A program made the position numbers and the translations under genes. Under the pieces are notes generated by a model. It was not told the origin of the DNA. It searched no databases and saw nothing but the letters and a program-made list of their open reading frames with translations. Shown one piece after another: positions 10,856-23,402 of a stretch of 64,000 nucleotides of DNA (its first letter is position 1; each line of letters opens with the position of its first letter). Location: the NCBI GenBank assembly GCA_950097015.1, contig CATNEN010000014.1, positions 2,108,001 to 2,172,000 of the forward strand, written 5' to 3'. The DNA comes from Macrostomum hystrix. Its lineage: Eukaryota > Platyhelminthes > Macrostomidae.

Positions 10856-11366
10856 CAAATGATTGATGGAATGCAATCGAGATCAAAAGTATTTCATGGT
10901 TCCTTCTTCAGCTCCCCTTCTTCAATATAAAGCATCTATAACATCTATTTATTTTAAACTACATCGCTCCATGCAGCATATTCAAGTCTTCAAAGCTTCA
11001 CATAAAGACGTCAATACAAGTTTATTTAGTTTACAGAATGAGTTGTATGAATTTCAGAGTTATTGGGCCGTGTCCAGCAAATGCTGGAAAAGTAGTATGC
11101 AATGGAAATATGCTGTGAAATATACTTTTACCGTATAGAGTAAGCTCAGCCAAAAGATAAGATCGATAGAAAAGTGAATCGTACAGACTTCTCGGGTGAC
11201 AAGTGACAGTATAATGAATATTCTTTCATGTGTGCGCAGGTGTGAAGGTGACAAGACTTGCTAGCATGAGATCTCATGACCTCAGCTACTGGGTTGCTAG
11301 GTATAGAATGCCATGTGAATGAGTATTAGTTGGAGTTAGGATCCAGCTTAGTTTTTGCCTGTCCGG
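10856..11366 (-). other. 3' flank of the tetraspanin gene
   Basis: On the minus strand this follows the tetraspanin stop. AATAAA read on the minus strand (TTTATT at 11021-11026) lies about 340 bases downstream and is a plausible poly(A) signal. No other gene is seen. Confidence 0.4.
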
Positions 11367-14300
11367 TCACTGCGGCCTCACTTTGTTCGACTCGTCGCTG
11401 GCCCGGTGGATGATGATCGCCCCGGCGATCAGTAGCGCCTGTGAGGAATTGGGAGAATGGGATTAGGATAGAAGACTTGGGAGAATGGGATTAGGATAGA
11501 AGACTTGGGAGAATGGGATCAGGATAGAGGACTTGGGAGAATGGGATTAGGATAGAAGACTTGGGAGAATGGGATCAGGATAGAAGACTTGGGAGAATGG
11601 GATTAGGATAGAAGACTTGGGAGAATGGGATTAGGATAGAAGACTTGGGAGAATAGGATTAGGATAGAGGACTTGGGAGAATGGGATTCGGATAGAAGAC
11701 TTGGGAGAATGGGATTAGGATAGAAGACTTGGGAGAATGGGATTAGGATAGAGGACTTGGGAGAATGGGGTTAGGATAGAAGACTTGGGAGAATGGGATT
11801 AGGATAGAAGACTTGGGAGAATGGGATCAGGATAGAAGACTTAGGAGAATAGGATTAGGATAGAAGACTTGGGAGAATGGGATTAGGATAGAAGACTTGG
11901 GAGAATGGGATTCGGATAGAAGACTTAGGAGAATGGGATTAGGATAGAAGACTTGGGAGAATGGGATTAGGATAGAAGACTTGGGAGAATGGGATTCGGA
12001 TAGAAGACTTGGGAGAATGGGATTCGGATAGAAGACTTGGGAGAATGGGATTCGGATAGAAGACTTAGGAGAATGGGATTAGGATAGAGGACTTGGGAGA
12101 ATGGGGTTAGGATAGAAGACTTAGGAGAATGGGATTAGGATTGAGGATTTCAGGGCATGGGATTAGGATTTGGGATTTGGGATCTCAGATTTACAAAAAA
12201 CATTGTGCAATATTAGGATCAGCAGTTGCTGCACGATGGGTTATCTGCTTACCTCGAATCCCAGAATTCCTCCCAGCGCGTAGAACATTGTACTGAGCCG
12301 CATGTAGCTTTCTATGTAGCTGAACAGCTCCGCGTAGCAACCGCGCCTGTAGTTGCTGTTAGTGTTGTTGTAGGGGCAGTAGCTGTCCTCGGGCAGAAAG
12401 GAGGTCAGGTTGAACTTGCAGCATGTCACCGGGTAAGTCAGGTCTGTGGAAAATTGCGGGTTCGCGTAATGATAGACAGACACGTTAGACAGGATATTCC
12501 CCTGTTAGACAGGATATTCCCCAGTTAGACATGATATTCCCCAGTTAGACATGATATTCCCCTGTTAGACAGGATATTCCCCAGTGAGACAGGATATTCC
12601 CCAGTTAGACAGGATATTCCCCAGTTGGACAGGATATTCCCCCAGTTAGACAGGATATTCCCCAGTTAGACAGGATATTCCCCAGTTAGACAGGATATTC
12701 CCCAGTTAGACAGGATATTCCCCAGTTAGACAGGATATTCCCCAGTGAGACAGGATATTCCCCTGTTAGACATGATATTCCCCAGTTAGACAGGATATTC
12801 CCCAGTTAGACAGGATATTCCCCAGTGAGACAGGATATTCCCCTGTTAGACATGATATTCCCCAGTTAGACAGGATATTCCCCAGTTAGACAGGATATTC
12901 CCCAGTGAGACAGGATATTCCCCAGTTAGACAGGATATTCCCCAGTGAGACAGGATATTCCCCAGTTAGACAGGATATTCCCCTGTTAGACAGGATATTC
13001 CCCAGTTAGACAGGATATTCCCCAGTTAGACATGATATTCCCCAGTTAGACAGGATATTCCCCTGTTAGACAGGATATTCCCCAGTGAGACAGGATATTC
13101 CCCAGTTAGACATGATATTCCCCAGTTAGACATGATATTCCCCAGTTGGACAGGGTATTCCCCAGTTGGACAGGATATTCCCCAGTTAGACAGGATATTC
13201 CCCAGTTAGACAGGATATTCCCCAGTTAGACAGGGCATTCCCCAGTTAGACATCAGAATCATAAGATTCACCTGTTAGACGTCAGAGATTATTGTTAGTG
13301 GGGTATTTCAAATCTAATAATGCCCGATTTCCTAACTGCAGTTTGAGCAGTGAGCTTATGAAGCCGAGTGTGTGCTCACTGAAGGTGCTGTTGTAGCCAT
13401 CTGTGCTCATCGTGTAGACTTTGTTCCATCTGGGACTCATAATGGCAAAGTCCGTGCCATTGTTGACGCCGCAGCAGCCCACGAAGACCTGAAGCAGGTT
13501 CTGCAGCAGGCTCTGGATGTTGCTGCTGCCGATGCCAGTGAAGTCCTTCAGGCTGGCCTCCATGGAGCTCTTCACCGAGTTCTTGAACTGGAATGTCAGT
13601 CCGCTGTCGTGAGTCACTGAATCTGAATTCAAATCACTGACATTCGAGACTTACCACTGAAGAATCCGAGAACCACACGATGACGACAATCACCTGGGCC
13701 AGGAACACCACCGCCACGATGAAGCCGTACTGCGGGCGGGTGGGATAAACAGCATCAGCATCTGAGAGGTCTGCTCAAACTATGGTCTCGCTCACCCACC
13801 TGTGTAACTGACACCCACCTGTGTAACTGACACCCACCTGTGTAACTGACATCCACCTGTGTAACTGACACCTAACTGTCTCACTGACACCCACCTGTGC
13901 AACTGACATCCACCTGTGTAACTGACACCCACCTGTGTAACTGACACCCACCTGTGCAACTGACACCCAACTGTCTCACTGACACCCACCTGTGCAACTG
14001 ACACCCAACTGTCTCACTGACACCCACCTGTGCAACTGATACCTGACTGTCTCACTGACACCCACCTGTGCAACTGACACCTGACTGTCTCACTGACACC
14101 CTCGTGGCTGGGTCACTCACCAGAATCAGGCAGGACTGCGCCTTGCAGCTGGCACCACAGCAGCCAAAGCAGGCCAGCAGCAGCACGATGATGCCGATGA
14201 CCATGAGGGCGGCGCCCAGACCGCCGGTCACCGAGCTGATGTTCTTCAGCAGGGCGTACACGTCCATGTCGATGTTCATGCCGGTCTTCAGGGCCATTGT

Positions 14301-15195
14301 GATGCCACTGGTGGCTGTCTTAATGCTGGGCTCCAGCACGCTGCTCAGCATGCTGAACCCGAAGGTAAACATCACGCCCAGCAGGAGCAGCGCAATGCCT
14401 ATGATCTGCGGGTGGGAGCAGACAGAAGGAATTGACACTAACAAAAGCACCTGACACTAGCAACAGCACCTGACACTAGCAACAGCACCTGACACTAGCA
14501 ACAGCACCTGACACTAGCAACAGCACCTGACACTAGCAACAGCACCTGACACTAGCAACAGCACCTGACACTAGCAACAGCACCTGACACTAGCAACAGC
14601 ACCTGACACTAGCAACAGCACCTGACACTAGCAACAGCACCTGACACTAGCAACAGCACCTGACACTAGCAACAGCACCTGACACTAGCAACAGCACCTG
14701 ACACTAGCAACAGCACCTGACACTAGCAACAGCACCTGACACTAACAACAGCACCTGACACTAACAGCAGCACCTGACACTAACAGCAGCACCTGACACT
14801 AACAACAGCACCTGACACTAACAGCAGCACCTGACACTAGCAACAGCACCTGACACTAACAGCAGCACCTGACACTAACATCAGCACCTGACACTAACAA
14901 CAGCACCTGACACTAACAACAGCACCTGACACTAACAACAGCACCTGACACTAACAACAGCACCTGACACTAACAACAGCACCTGACACTGAAAACTGCA
15001 CCTGACACTGAAAACTGCACCTGACACTGAAAACTGCACCTGACACTATCTACAGCGCCTGACACTAACCACAGCACCTCTCGCTTAGCAAATTAATGAT
15101 TCGAAATCAAAAGCACTCACAATGGCCGCAACATTGGTCACAATAAGCAGGCACCGGCAGATGCAGCTGCAGCAGTTGATGAAAGCCTTTGACAT
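11367..15195 (-). CDS. Tetraspanin
   Basis: Six exons on the minus strand: 15195-15121, 14405-14121, 13729-13655, 13587-13380, 12443-12253 and 11438-11367, all GT-AG and in phase, giving 301 residues. Exon 1 is MSKAFINCCSCICRC and the start of membrane segment 1, which continues in exon 2 (IIGIALLLLGVMFTFGF). Segment 2 is GLGAALMVIGIIVLLLACFG and segment 3 YGFIVAVVFLAQVIVVIVWF. The large loop has the hallmark CCG (FVGCCGVNNGT), then TCC, SYC and RGC, six cysteines in all, with NGT, NST and NLT glycosylation sites. Segment 4 spans exons 5 and 6 (ALGGILGFE, ALLIAGAIIIHRASDES). Tetraspanins organise membrane protein complexes. Intron 3 is only 67 bases; the other four hold different minisatellites. 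The exact ends of exon 4 were set by phase. Confidence 0.87.
11452..12165 (+). repeat. Minisatellite, 28-bp unit, tetraspanin intron 5
   Basis: About 25 copies of GGATTAGGATAGAAGACTTG plus GGAGAATG. Read on the transcribed strand the unit contains CCCATTCTCCCAAGTCTTC. The real acceptor of exon 6 is preceded by CCCATTCTCCCAATTCCTCA, so the unit resembles the polypyrimidine tract of its own intron. Confidence 0.92.
12484..13245 (+). repeat. Minisatellite, 21-bp unit, tetraspanin intron 4
   Basis: About 36 copies of GTTAGACAGGATATTCCCCA (one further base varies), with GTGAGACAGG, CATGATATT and CCTGTTAGA variants. The array fills most of the 936-base intron. Confidence 0.93.
13795..14100 (+). 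repeat. Minisatellite, 19-bp unit, tetraspanin intron 2
   Basis: About 16 copies of CACCCACCTGTGTAACTGA with variants GTGCAACTGA and CTGTCTCACTGA. On the transcribed strand the units read CACAGGTGGGTGTCAG and so contain a donor-like CAG/GTGGGT. The array begins close to the exon 2 donor. Confidence 0.9.
14446..15075 (+). repeat. Minisatellite, 19-bp unit, tetraspanin intron 1
   Basis: About 32 copies of CACCTGACACTAGCAACAG. The right part carries ordered variants: first AGCAACAG, then AACAACAG or AACAGCAG, then GAAAACTG. This edge-wise turnover is typical of minisatellites. Confidence 0.93.
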
Positions 15196-15281
15196 GATGG
15201 GTGGTCAAGTTTGACGGTCTGTTGTTATGGATGTGAATGAAGCCCTCTGCCACTGTTCCATAGGAAAAAGTCACGTCTGCC

Positions 15282-15289
15282 TTTTTATA
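15282..15289 (-). promoter_or_regulatory. Candidate TATA box of the tetraspanin gene
   Basis: The minus strand reads CTATAAAAAGG here, 87 bases before the ATG at 15195, which fits a start site near 15255 and a leader of about 60 bases. The rest of 15196-15949 shows no convincing gene; short minus-strand frames there have background composition. Confidence 0.5.
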
Positions 15290-15949
15290 GGTCGCCTCGG
15301 AGCTGTGAAAATGAGCCTGTTATTTCCTACAAGCGTCTGCGATGAGCACAGCTGATAGTAAACAGCGGCAAGCTCACAACTGTTTACATGCGGACTCACA
15401 GAACTATGGCTTCACAGACTGAGCACTGCCCTATGTAAGAGACTGTGTGAAATTCACAGTAGAGCCAAGGAAAACAGTGAATAGGGTCATCAGATGTGTC
15501 TCTAAGCCACAGCCATAGGGAATGCCCACAAGCCATGCGCGCCTGATCTACGGCAGCTTGTTTAGTTCGCGATGGCGCAAACACCTGAGTCAGCTGTTTA
15601 TTTGGCTTTCGGCTACGCGGAAATCTGCCCCATAACTGGAGTCTGGAGTACGCCGGGGGGGGAGACAGGTTGAGAAGGCCGAGTGTTGAGGCATGGAACA
15701 ATGCCACTGGCCTCTGTGAGTCACGAAAATAATATAGCGAGTGTACTCACTCATGCACTGCTCAAACCTGCGGACTAGCACACTTTGCCAGGGTAACTGA
15801 GCAAGCAGCCTCACCTGTCAATCAGGAACTCTGTGCAGTCAGCCAGCACTGAATTTATGTACGCAATTTATGTATTTATGGATTTGTAAATAGTGAATGC
15901 CTGTACATCATTAATTATATTAGATTATTTTAGTAAGCATTACTTAGGC

Positions 15950-16556
15950 AAGCAACAGAATGTTAGACAGAGCACCAGAATGTTAGACAGAGCACCAGAA
16001 TGTTAGACAGAGCACCAGAATGTTAGACAGAGCATCAGAATGTTAGACAGAGCAACAGAATTTTAGACAGAGCATCAGAATGTTAGACAGAGCACCAGAA
16101 TGTTAGACAGAGCATCAGAATGTTAGACAGAGCATCAGAATGTTAGACAGAGCACCAGAATGTTAGACAGAGCACCAGAATGTTAGGCAGAGCACCAGAA
16201 TGTTAGACAGAACACCATAATGTTAGACAGCATCAGAATGTTAGACAGAGCATCAGAATGTTAGACAGAGCACCAGAATGTTAGACAGCATCAGAATGTT
16301 AGACAGAGCATCAGAATGTTAGACAGAGCACCAGAATGTTAGACAGAACACCAGAATGTTAGACAGAGCAACAGAATGTTAGACGGAGCAACAGAATGTT
16401 AGACAGAGCACCAGAATGTTAGACAGAGCAACAGAATGTTAGACAGAGCATCAGAATGTTAGACAGAGCATCAGAATGTTAGACAGAGCATCAGAATGTT
16501 AGACAGAGCACCAGAATGTTAGACAGAGCACCAGAATGTTAGACAGAGCACCAGAA
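15950..16556 (+). repeat. Minisatellite, 20-bp unit, about 30 copies, intergenic
   Basis: Tandem copies of AGAGCACCAGAATGTTAGAC, with CATCAGAATG and CAACAGAATG variants and a few two-base-shorter units. It lies between the divergent tetraspanin and heat-shock genes. Confidence 0.93.
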
Positions 16557-16942
16557 TGATATACATTAAAGAATTTTGTAATTTTAATTAACTGCAATGT
16601 ATATTTTGATAGTTTTAGCATATGGTCTCGTACGAGCGCATGACGCGGGTAAGTTGAGATAAAGTTGCAATTAGAGGAATTTTCATATCTACACAGATAT
16701 CAAGCATGTTTGTCTTCGAGACAATTTTAATTAAACAATTTAAGTGTGTGGGACCCTTCATGCGGCACGTTGAGTGATTGCGCAACTTGCGATCGCATCT
16801 GATCCACCTGGTTGTTTAGCACAACGCACTGGCAGCTTTTGTTATCGAGTCTCAAACTGCACGCAGCGCGCTATCGCCTCGGGGGCCTTTATCGACCGGT
16901 TGCGCAATCAACTAAACCCCCCGCAGCGCCCCACCACCCCAA
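16557..16942. other. Intergenic DNA upstream of the heat-shock gene
   Basis: Unique sequence leading into the small heat-shock promoter. The open frame from about 16774 lacks a family match and is probably not coding. Confidence 0.35.
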
Positions 16943-17045
16943 TTCCAGAACACCAACCAGTTCTAGCCCTCCCCACTGCTGTGAATTCTATGATTGACGT
17001 GCAGCGAAAGGTGACAAAGGAGCTTTTAGCTGGACTGTATATAAA
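16943..17045 (+). promoter_or_regulatory. Core promoter of the small heat-shock gene: TATA box and possible HSE
   Basis: TATATAAA at 17038-17045 is a strong TATA box 87 bases before the ATG at 17132. Upstream, TTCCAGAA at 16943-16950 is a tail-to-tail pair of heat-shock-factor half sites, with a further TTC at about 16961. Two good half sites are weak evidence for heat-shock factor control, but the placement suits an inducible gene. Confidence 0.5.
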
Positions 17046-17131
17046 TGAGCTTGTCACTGCTCACCTCTGATCAACTTAGCGGACTAACAAAGGGTTCATA
17101 GAGACACACAGCAAATCACACGTCTTCCGCC

Positions 17132-18277
17132 ATGACGCTCCGACCCACCAACCTGTACCGCCGCATTGGAGAGGAGTTTGCCTACTCCATGGACACGCAG
17201 CTGGACGCTGCCTGCTTGCGCAGAGCTTTGAGTCGGGTGGCTGCCGGACGGGGTCTTCGTAACAATGAGCCTGAGTCCGACGAATCAGCCGCTGGCGTAG
17301 AGTGTTCGGACTCGACTTCCATCACCTTCTGGACGCTGGCGCTGCCTCTCGGCTCAGAATATGGACCGGACGATGTAGCTGTGAAGCTGAGTGACAGCGG
17401 CGTCTTCTCGGTGCTCGCCGAAACCGCCTCGCACTGGCAGGCTGGCGATTTCGTTCGCATTGTCCGGAGCGCCCAGCTGCCAGTTGAGCAGCTGGACATG
17501 AGCACAGCTCGCTGCTGGATGGAGGAGACCTGCGTGGTGCTGCAGGCCGAGCGGCGTCCGGCGAAGGTTGTGGCCACCCCGCCAACGCCGAGCAAGAAGC
17601 ACCAGCAACCGGCGCAGCTGCCGCTGACTCTGCGAAACGCCTGGCCAAGAGGCAGCCTGTCCGACAACAAGCAGCGCCAGGGCTGCGTTGTCAAAGAGAA
17701 GATTCGCGGCGGCGGCAGCGGAGCCAGGTGGACGCTGGATCTGGCGCTGCCCGAGTTCCAGCCGGATGAAGTGTCGGTGACAACCTTCACGCCGGAACCC
17801 GCTGAAACTGGGACGGAGGAGGTGGAGAGCGCGCAGCCGCTTGTTCCAAGACTGTTAGTGACTGCTGAGTACTTCGCTGCCGACGGCTCGTCGTTAGACT
17901 CCACGATGCGCCATGTGTACCGCCGGGAGGTCACGCCACCAACTGGTGTACCGCTTGACCAGGTGGTAGCCAGCTTCTCTGACAGCGGCATCCTTCGGCT
18001 GGCTGCTCCGCTACCGGCGAGCGCCGTGAAGTCCCGTCGCACAATTGTCGGCTTGGTTGGCGGCAGCGCCGGTGGTGCCGGAGCGAAAATCGCTTCATTG
18101 ACGCGCGAGCTTCGCCACGTAGGCACTCAACGGCGTCAGCAGCAGCAGCAGCCGCAAGTCGGTGTCTCGAAGTCTGCTTCGCTGCCCCGACAGCCAAGTG
18201 AGGCCGCTGACGCTGCGGCGACCTCTGGGCATGGCAGAATGCGTTCCAGCGAGAGCCGCAACTGCTGTGTGCAGTAG
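17132..18277 (+). CDS. Small heat-shock protein with two alpha-crystallin domains
   Basis: Single-exon gene of 381 residues. The first crystallin-like domain lies at about residues 60-150: FWTLALPLGSEYGPDDVAVKL, LSDSGVFSVLAE and a C-terminal strand pair. The second, at about residues 200-305, is closer to consensus: WTLDLALPEFQPDEVSV, LLVTAEYF, HVYRREVTPPTGVPLDQVVA and SFSDSGILRLAAPLP. The tail is basic and Ser and Gln rich, ending NCCVQ. Small heat-shock proteins hold unfolding clients in solution without ATP. Two crystallin domains in one chain is known from flatworm proteins such as Schistosoma Sm-p40. Intronless structure, a TATA box and a possible heat-shock element fit a stress gene. 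The first domain is diverged. Confidence 0.8.
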   Translation: MTLRPTNLYRRIGEEFAYSMDTQLDAACLRRALSRVAAGRGLRNNEPESDESAAGVECSDSTSITFWTLALPLGSEYGPDDVAVKLSDSGVFSVLAETASHWQAGDFVRIVRSAQLPVEQLDMSTARCWMEETCVVLQAERRPAKVVATPPTPSKKHQQPAQLPLTLRNAWPRGSLSDNKQRQGCVVKEKIRGGGSGARWTLDLALPEFQPDEVSVTTFTPEPAETGTEEVESAQPLVPRLLVTAEYFAADGSSLDSTMRHVYRREVTPPTGVPLDQVVASFSDSGILRLAAPLPASAVKSRRTIVGLVGGSAGGAGAKIASLTRELRHVGTQRRQQQQQPQVGVSKSASLPRQPSEAADAAATSGHGRMRSSESRNCCVQ

Positions 18278-19739
18278 CAAATCAGCAGCAAATCAGCTTT
18301 GTAAAGTAAAAGGCGATCGATTTTAAACATACAAATCCCTTATACTGCATTCGTATTTCGAAAACTGACTTTTATTGAATAGCAGTGACCGCATTTCATC
18401 ACCACACTAAAAACTAATTTTAATGTGACGTTTTAATTTTAATTTCAATTACCATCTCTTCTTGCTTTTTAAGCTTGCTCGATTTGTTGTGGAAATAGTA
18501 TTTGTTGTAGCCATTTTCCATGTTAATAATGACACACTAAAGTTGCCAAAACTAAACATGTTTTAATTATTAATGCTGCACTTAAAACTCAAATTTAACA
18601 TTCTGTAATTATGATGTCGGTTTTATCTGTTCTTATGCAAAGAATCGCGACAAAAAATATAAAATGCACTCTAACACATTGTTAGCGCTTTATAAATCTT
18701 AAAAAAAATTTGGACAGTGCATGTGAATTCAGAATTAAAAAGCAGTAATGAAACAGGACTTGTACTTTGCGAAAATCCCTAGTTATTCTCTAGATCCCTA
18801 GTAGATCCCTAATTCTTTTAATGGGCTCCGTCTTGTAATCTGATTGAAACTTACGGCTTACTCAATAAAACTATTATTGTATTAATATAAAATTGACAAA
18901 GTATATTTTTCTCACACACTGACTACCTGGCGCGATAACACAAATTATTTATCCATATCAAGTCGCACAGTTCGTTCGTGTCTTCAGTTTTGTTTCTTAG
19001 AACAGTTTTTAAACGAATAAATGCGCCTGCTGAAAAATTGCGTGTCGTCGTGTCGATTGTTGACCACCACACATTTATTTGTAATAGAGCTTGTGATAAA
19101 ATATAAATCAAGTTATTAAATTGTATGTAACATGAGATTAAGTATTAAATGTTAAAATATCATTACAACGTTGATATATAAACAGGAGATTATGACTTTT
19201 TAAAACGTTCAAAGCTAAGCTCAATAAAAAGATTAGGCCTATAGCAAAACAGCTGAAAAATTATTGAGATTATAATTAAAAAATAAGAAGTAAGTTATGA
19301 GATTATAGCTCTAAAAACTTGCTAACTATGAGCTTACAGACAGTATAGCTAGCTAACTAGGCTGCTATGAGCTTACTTATATCATGTCTAAAGTAAACTA
19401 AGTAGTAATAAAGGTTCTTTCCTATGCTGTAAGATTTGGCAATCCTCTAGTTTGGCATATTTAACTCGAATTTATTTTGTCATGAAAGTTTTAATGACTT
19501 TTAAAATAAAAAATGACTTGCAACCAACAAACAATAACCAATATGCCACTTAGATGTCAGTAGGCCTAGTGCACTTCGATAGCATAGCACAGTATAGTGG
19601 TGGTGCAGCACCTTAGGCTCAGGTCGGGAGGGTGGTGAATGGTGGTCACCCCACTTCTCCAGGTGGTCACCTCCTTTCCCTAGATATTCACACCCTAACC
19701 ATTTAAACCCAAAATCATACCCTTTACTGACAATTGTGT
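18278..19739. other. 3' flank of the heat-shock gene and AT-rich intergenic DNA
   Basis: AATAAA at 18864-18869 is a possible but distant poly(A) signal. The rest is AT-rich with no gene, tRNA or array visible. Confidence 0.35.
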
Positions 19740-19915
19740 TGACTATAGACTATGTGGTGGACTATGAGGTGGACTATGTGGAATTTACCACACTAATTAA
19801 AAACTCTCATTTTAGGCTTGGACTATGCTGTGGACTATGCAATGGACTATACAGAATTTATGGAACTGATTTAAGAACCTCATTTTAGGCTTAGACTATG
19901 CAGTATACTTTTTAT

Positions 19916-20677
19916 GGTCCTAGGTCATTTCGGTGACAAGACATTTCGGTGACAGTCATTTCGGTGACACAATTGGTCAGATTGGTGACAACTATTTTTG
20001 CACCTTAATATGCTAAAAAACTGCCTTCCATTTTAACTATGCACACATATAAAATATTAATTAAATAATGCTAAAAGTATTAATAAGAAGCTGCATCGCT
20101 ATGTTAAAGTCTGGGTTTTACTTTAAATGAGTTAAATTATTAAATTATTTAATGAGTAGGCCCTACATACATGCGCAACCTCCCAAATCTTAGCCGGCCA
20201 TGCGACTTAATTTGTTGCTCTCATTTGCGACTTAGTTCGTTTCATTGCTCTATTTACGACTTAGTTTGCTCTCATTTGCTCTCTTTTTCTATCCCCTTTT
20301 TCCTTTTCTTCACGCCTTCCTTTTTTGTCCCTTGGTCCCCCCTTTGATTTTTTTGCGCTTGGTCAATTGGTTTTTGCGACTTACCTTGCTTGGCCCTCGT
20401 TTCACCCGGCCGGTTCAGCCGGGTCGGCCGGGTGTTGCGCATGTATGAGGCCCTAGTCAATAGTTTCAATAGTTATTCGTTCCTAATTAAATGTGTATAA
20501 TAAACATTTTTCAAGTTTTGGATTGACAAGGCGAGTGCAGGCTTTAAGCAGCTGCTGGATCGTGGAAGGCTGTTTTCTTAGCATATTTAGGTGCAAAAAT
20601 AGTTGTCACCGAACTGACCAATTCTGTCACCGAAATGACTGTCACCGAAATGACTGTCACCGAAATGACCTGGGACC
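19916..20677. mobile_element. MITE A (762 bp) with GGTCATTTCGGTGACA termini and 8-bp target duplication
   Basis: The terminal inverted repeats begin GGTCCTAGGTCATTTCGG on the left and GGTCCCAGGTCATTTCGG on the right, and each carries three tandem copies of ATTTCGGTGACA. Pairing continues inward to about CAACTATTTTTGCACC (about 80 bp in all). An exact 8-bp direct repeat, CTTTTTAT, flanks it at 19908-19915 and 20678-20685. An 8-bp duplication suggests hAT or a related superfamily. It has no coding capacity and contains MITE B. Confidence 0.82.
20166..20447 (+). mobile_element. MITE B copy 1 (282 bp) nested in MITE A
   Basis: Terminal inverted repeats CATACATGCGCAAC and GTTGCGCATGTATG, with an exact 8-bp target duplication, AGGCCCTA, at 20158-20165 and 20448-20455. 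The interior has repeated GCGACTTA and CTCATTTGC words and a CCCGGCCGGTTCAGCCGGG palindrome. A second copy of identical length lies inverted at 23663-23944. Non-autonomous. Confidence 0.85.
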
Positions 20678-20987
20678 CTTTTTATTTAATTCTATGCAGA
20701 ATTTACCGCACTGTTTAAGAAACCTCATTTCAGGCTTGGACTATTTTTGGCTCTGGATTTTTTTTGTCATTAATGTAATTTCATAAAAAAAATTACACAA
20801 GCTACAAAACATGCAAAATGCAATAAGACTAATCACCCCGACTTTATATTCGAAGCTAAAATATAACTATCACTGTTCACCAGATAGTCCTCCGCATAGT
20901 CCAAGCCTGAAATGAGGTTCTTCAAACAGTGCAGTTTTTAACATATTATAAACAGTGCTGTAAAAGCTGCTTAACTTTACCATAGGG

Positions 20988-22125
<1,138 letters not shown>

Positions 22126-22700
22126 CCATAGGGTAATGCGTGTGACATTATGTGACATTACAATAAAGTAAAGTTAGCGGTTTTTACTGTACAGTAAAAT
22201 GTCAAACAAGCAAAAGAAAAGTGGGCGATGAATGTGTTCCGGACATGGAAGGAGAATCGTGTCCAACTGCAAATGCAAGGCAGTTGGCAAATGATACATC
22301 GTTCTATCTGCAAAGGTGGCTAGATTCGCTTCTAATGTTTTACAGGGTATGTCTCTTATAGCTGAGGCTAATCCAGCCAGGCTAATCCATCCACTTCAAC
22401 TAATCCAGGCATGCATGTAAGTGAGCCTATCACTACTGGAGATTCCAGAGCTTCTATTACTGACCACGGTGTCAAGTCTATCATCATTGATTGAGCTAAA
22501 ATCGAAATTCAGTTGAAGTGGGTTTGTGAAACATTTAATCCTCGGCTGCAATCAATGGTCCTCAGCTTGCTATGCTTGCTTCGAGACCATTAAACGCAGC
22601 CTCAGACATTCTAACCACAGAATATGAATTAAGCGGCATTTATCATTTACATAATACTTGTTATTATTGTTGTGCTTAAATACACTGATTAGTTCTGTTT
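22126..22700. other. Intergenic DNA
   Basis: AT-rich, no gene recognised. Short direct duplications such as CTAATCCAGCC/CTAATCCATCC are present near 22369-22390. Confidence 0.3.
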
Positions 22701-22817
22701 AGTCTATGGTTCAAACTGATTTCATTTTGGGACCATCAAATCATTTAATGGTCTTCATTTTGGAGCCCATCAAATGATTTGATGGTCCTGGAATTATAGC
22801 ACTTTAAACCATAGACT
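22701..22817. repeat. 117-bp imperfect hairpin (MITE-like)
   Basis: Ends AGTCTATGGTTCAAA and TTTAAACCATAGACT are inverted. The inner part is also nearly palindromic (GGACCATCAAATCATTTAATGG opposite CCCATCAAATGATTTGATGGTC). I see no clear target duplication. Confidence 0.5.
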
Positions 22818-23402
22818 AGGCATTCCTGGCTTAGAATGAGCCCAATAAATGTCAATAAAATAAGCAATTGGATTTTATATAGTCATATACAGCCAAATCA
22901 TAAAAACTTGCTTGTGTTTATGTATTTATTTGTAGCATGCTAGTAACTAAGAAAGTCATTATCTTTTGTGATTTAATTAAATGTGCAAAACTAGAGGATT
23001 TCTAATAGTACTAACAATAATATATTAATTGCAGGAGGGCCATAGTCTAGATCAAGTCAATTTTTGTGTCACCAGAAATTTTAAGCAGAAAAATTGGTTG
23101 CTTAATTATGTTGACATAGTTGACATAAATTGTCAAAGCAAAAAAACTGGCATACGAGTATATTATGGTGTAAATTTAATGTTGCAAAAGTTTGGATAGA
23201 ATATGAAACACACATAAATTTTCCCTTTTATTTATTAAATTCTTTTGATGCTTTTTGGACTTTTAGCAATGAATAATGATGAAAAACAGAAAATCAAAGA
23301 TGTAGTCTGCTGAAATGGATATTGCTTAACTATAGAGCATAAGAACTGCCCATCTGGTGCCATAGAAACTCAACAGGATAGCTTGGAAAAGTTCTGGTGA
23401 GG
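22818..23402. other. AT-rich intergenic DNA
   Basis: No gene or repeat array. TTGCAGGAGGGC near 23030 matches a short piece of the SINE family 1 tail region and may be a remnant. Confidence 0.3.

Larger units (their letters stand above)
19740..20940. mobile_element. Old inverted-repeat element, interrupted by younger insertions
   Basis: Related segments CCTCATTTTAGGCTTGGACTATG lie near 19805-19828, 19877-19900 and 20721-20745. The last (about 20708-20745) is mirrored by its reverse complement at 20898-20934 (ATAGTCCAAGCCTGAAATGA), a 37-bp inverted repeat. A 762-bp MITE with target duplication splits the region. I could not set its outer ends or superfamily. Confidence 0.5.

Noticed and set aside
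10176-10930. Three overlapping plus-strand proteins of about 200-230 residues (GSQWRLQGVS repeats)
   Set aside because: The 20-bp minisatellite is open in all three frames and shows the same peptide rotated. There is no unique coding sequence or domain.
13282-13379. Extension of tetraspanin exon 4 to the end of its open frame
   Set aside because: Phase and a good donor (TTCA/GTGAGC) end the exon at 13380. Only this gives a continuous large loop with exon 5.
17182-18126. 314-residue antisense frame in the heat-shock gene
   Set aside because: It is a shadow frame; domain similarity and promoter both lie on the plus strand.
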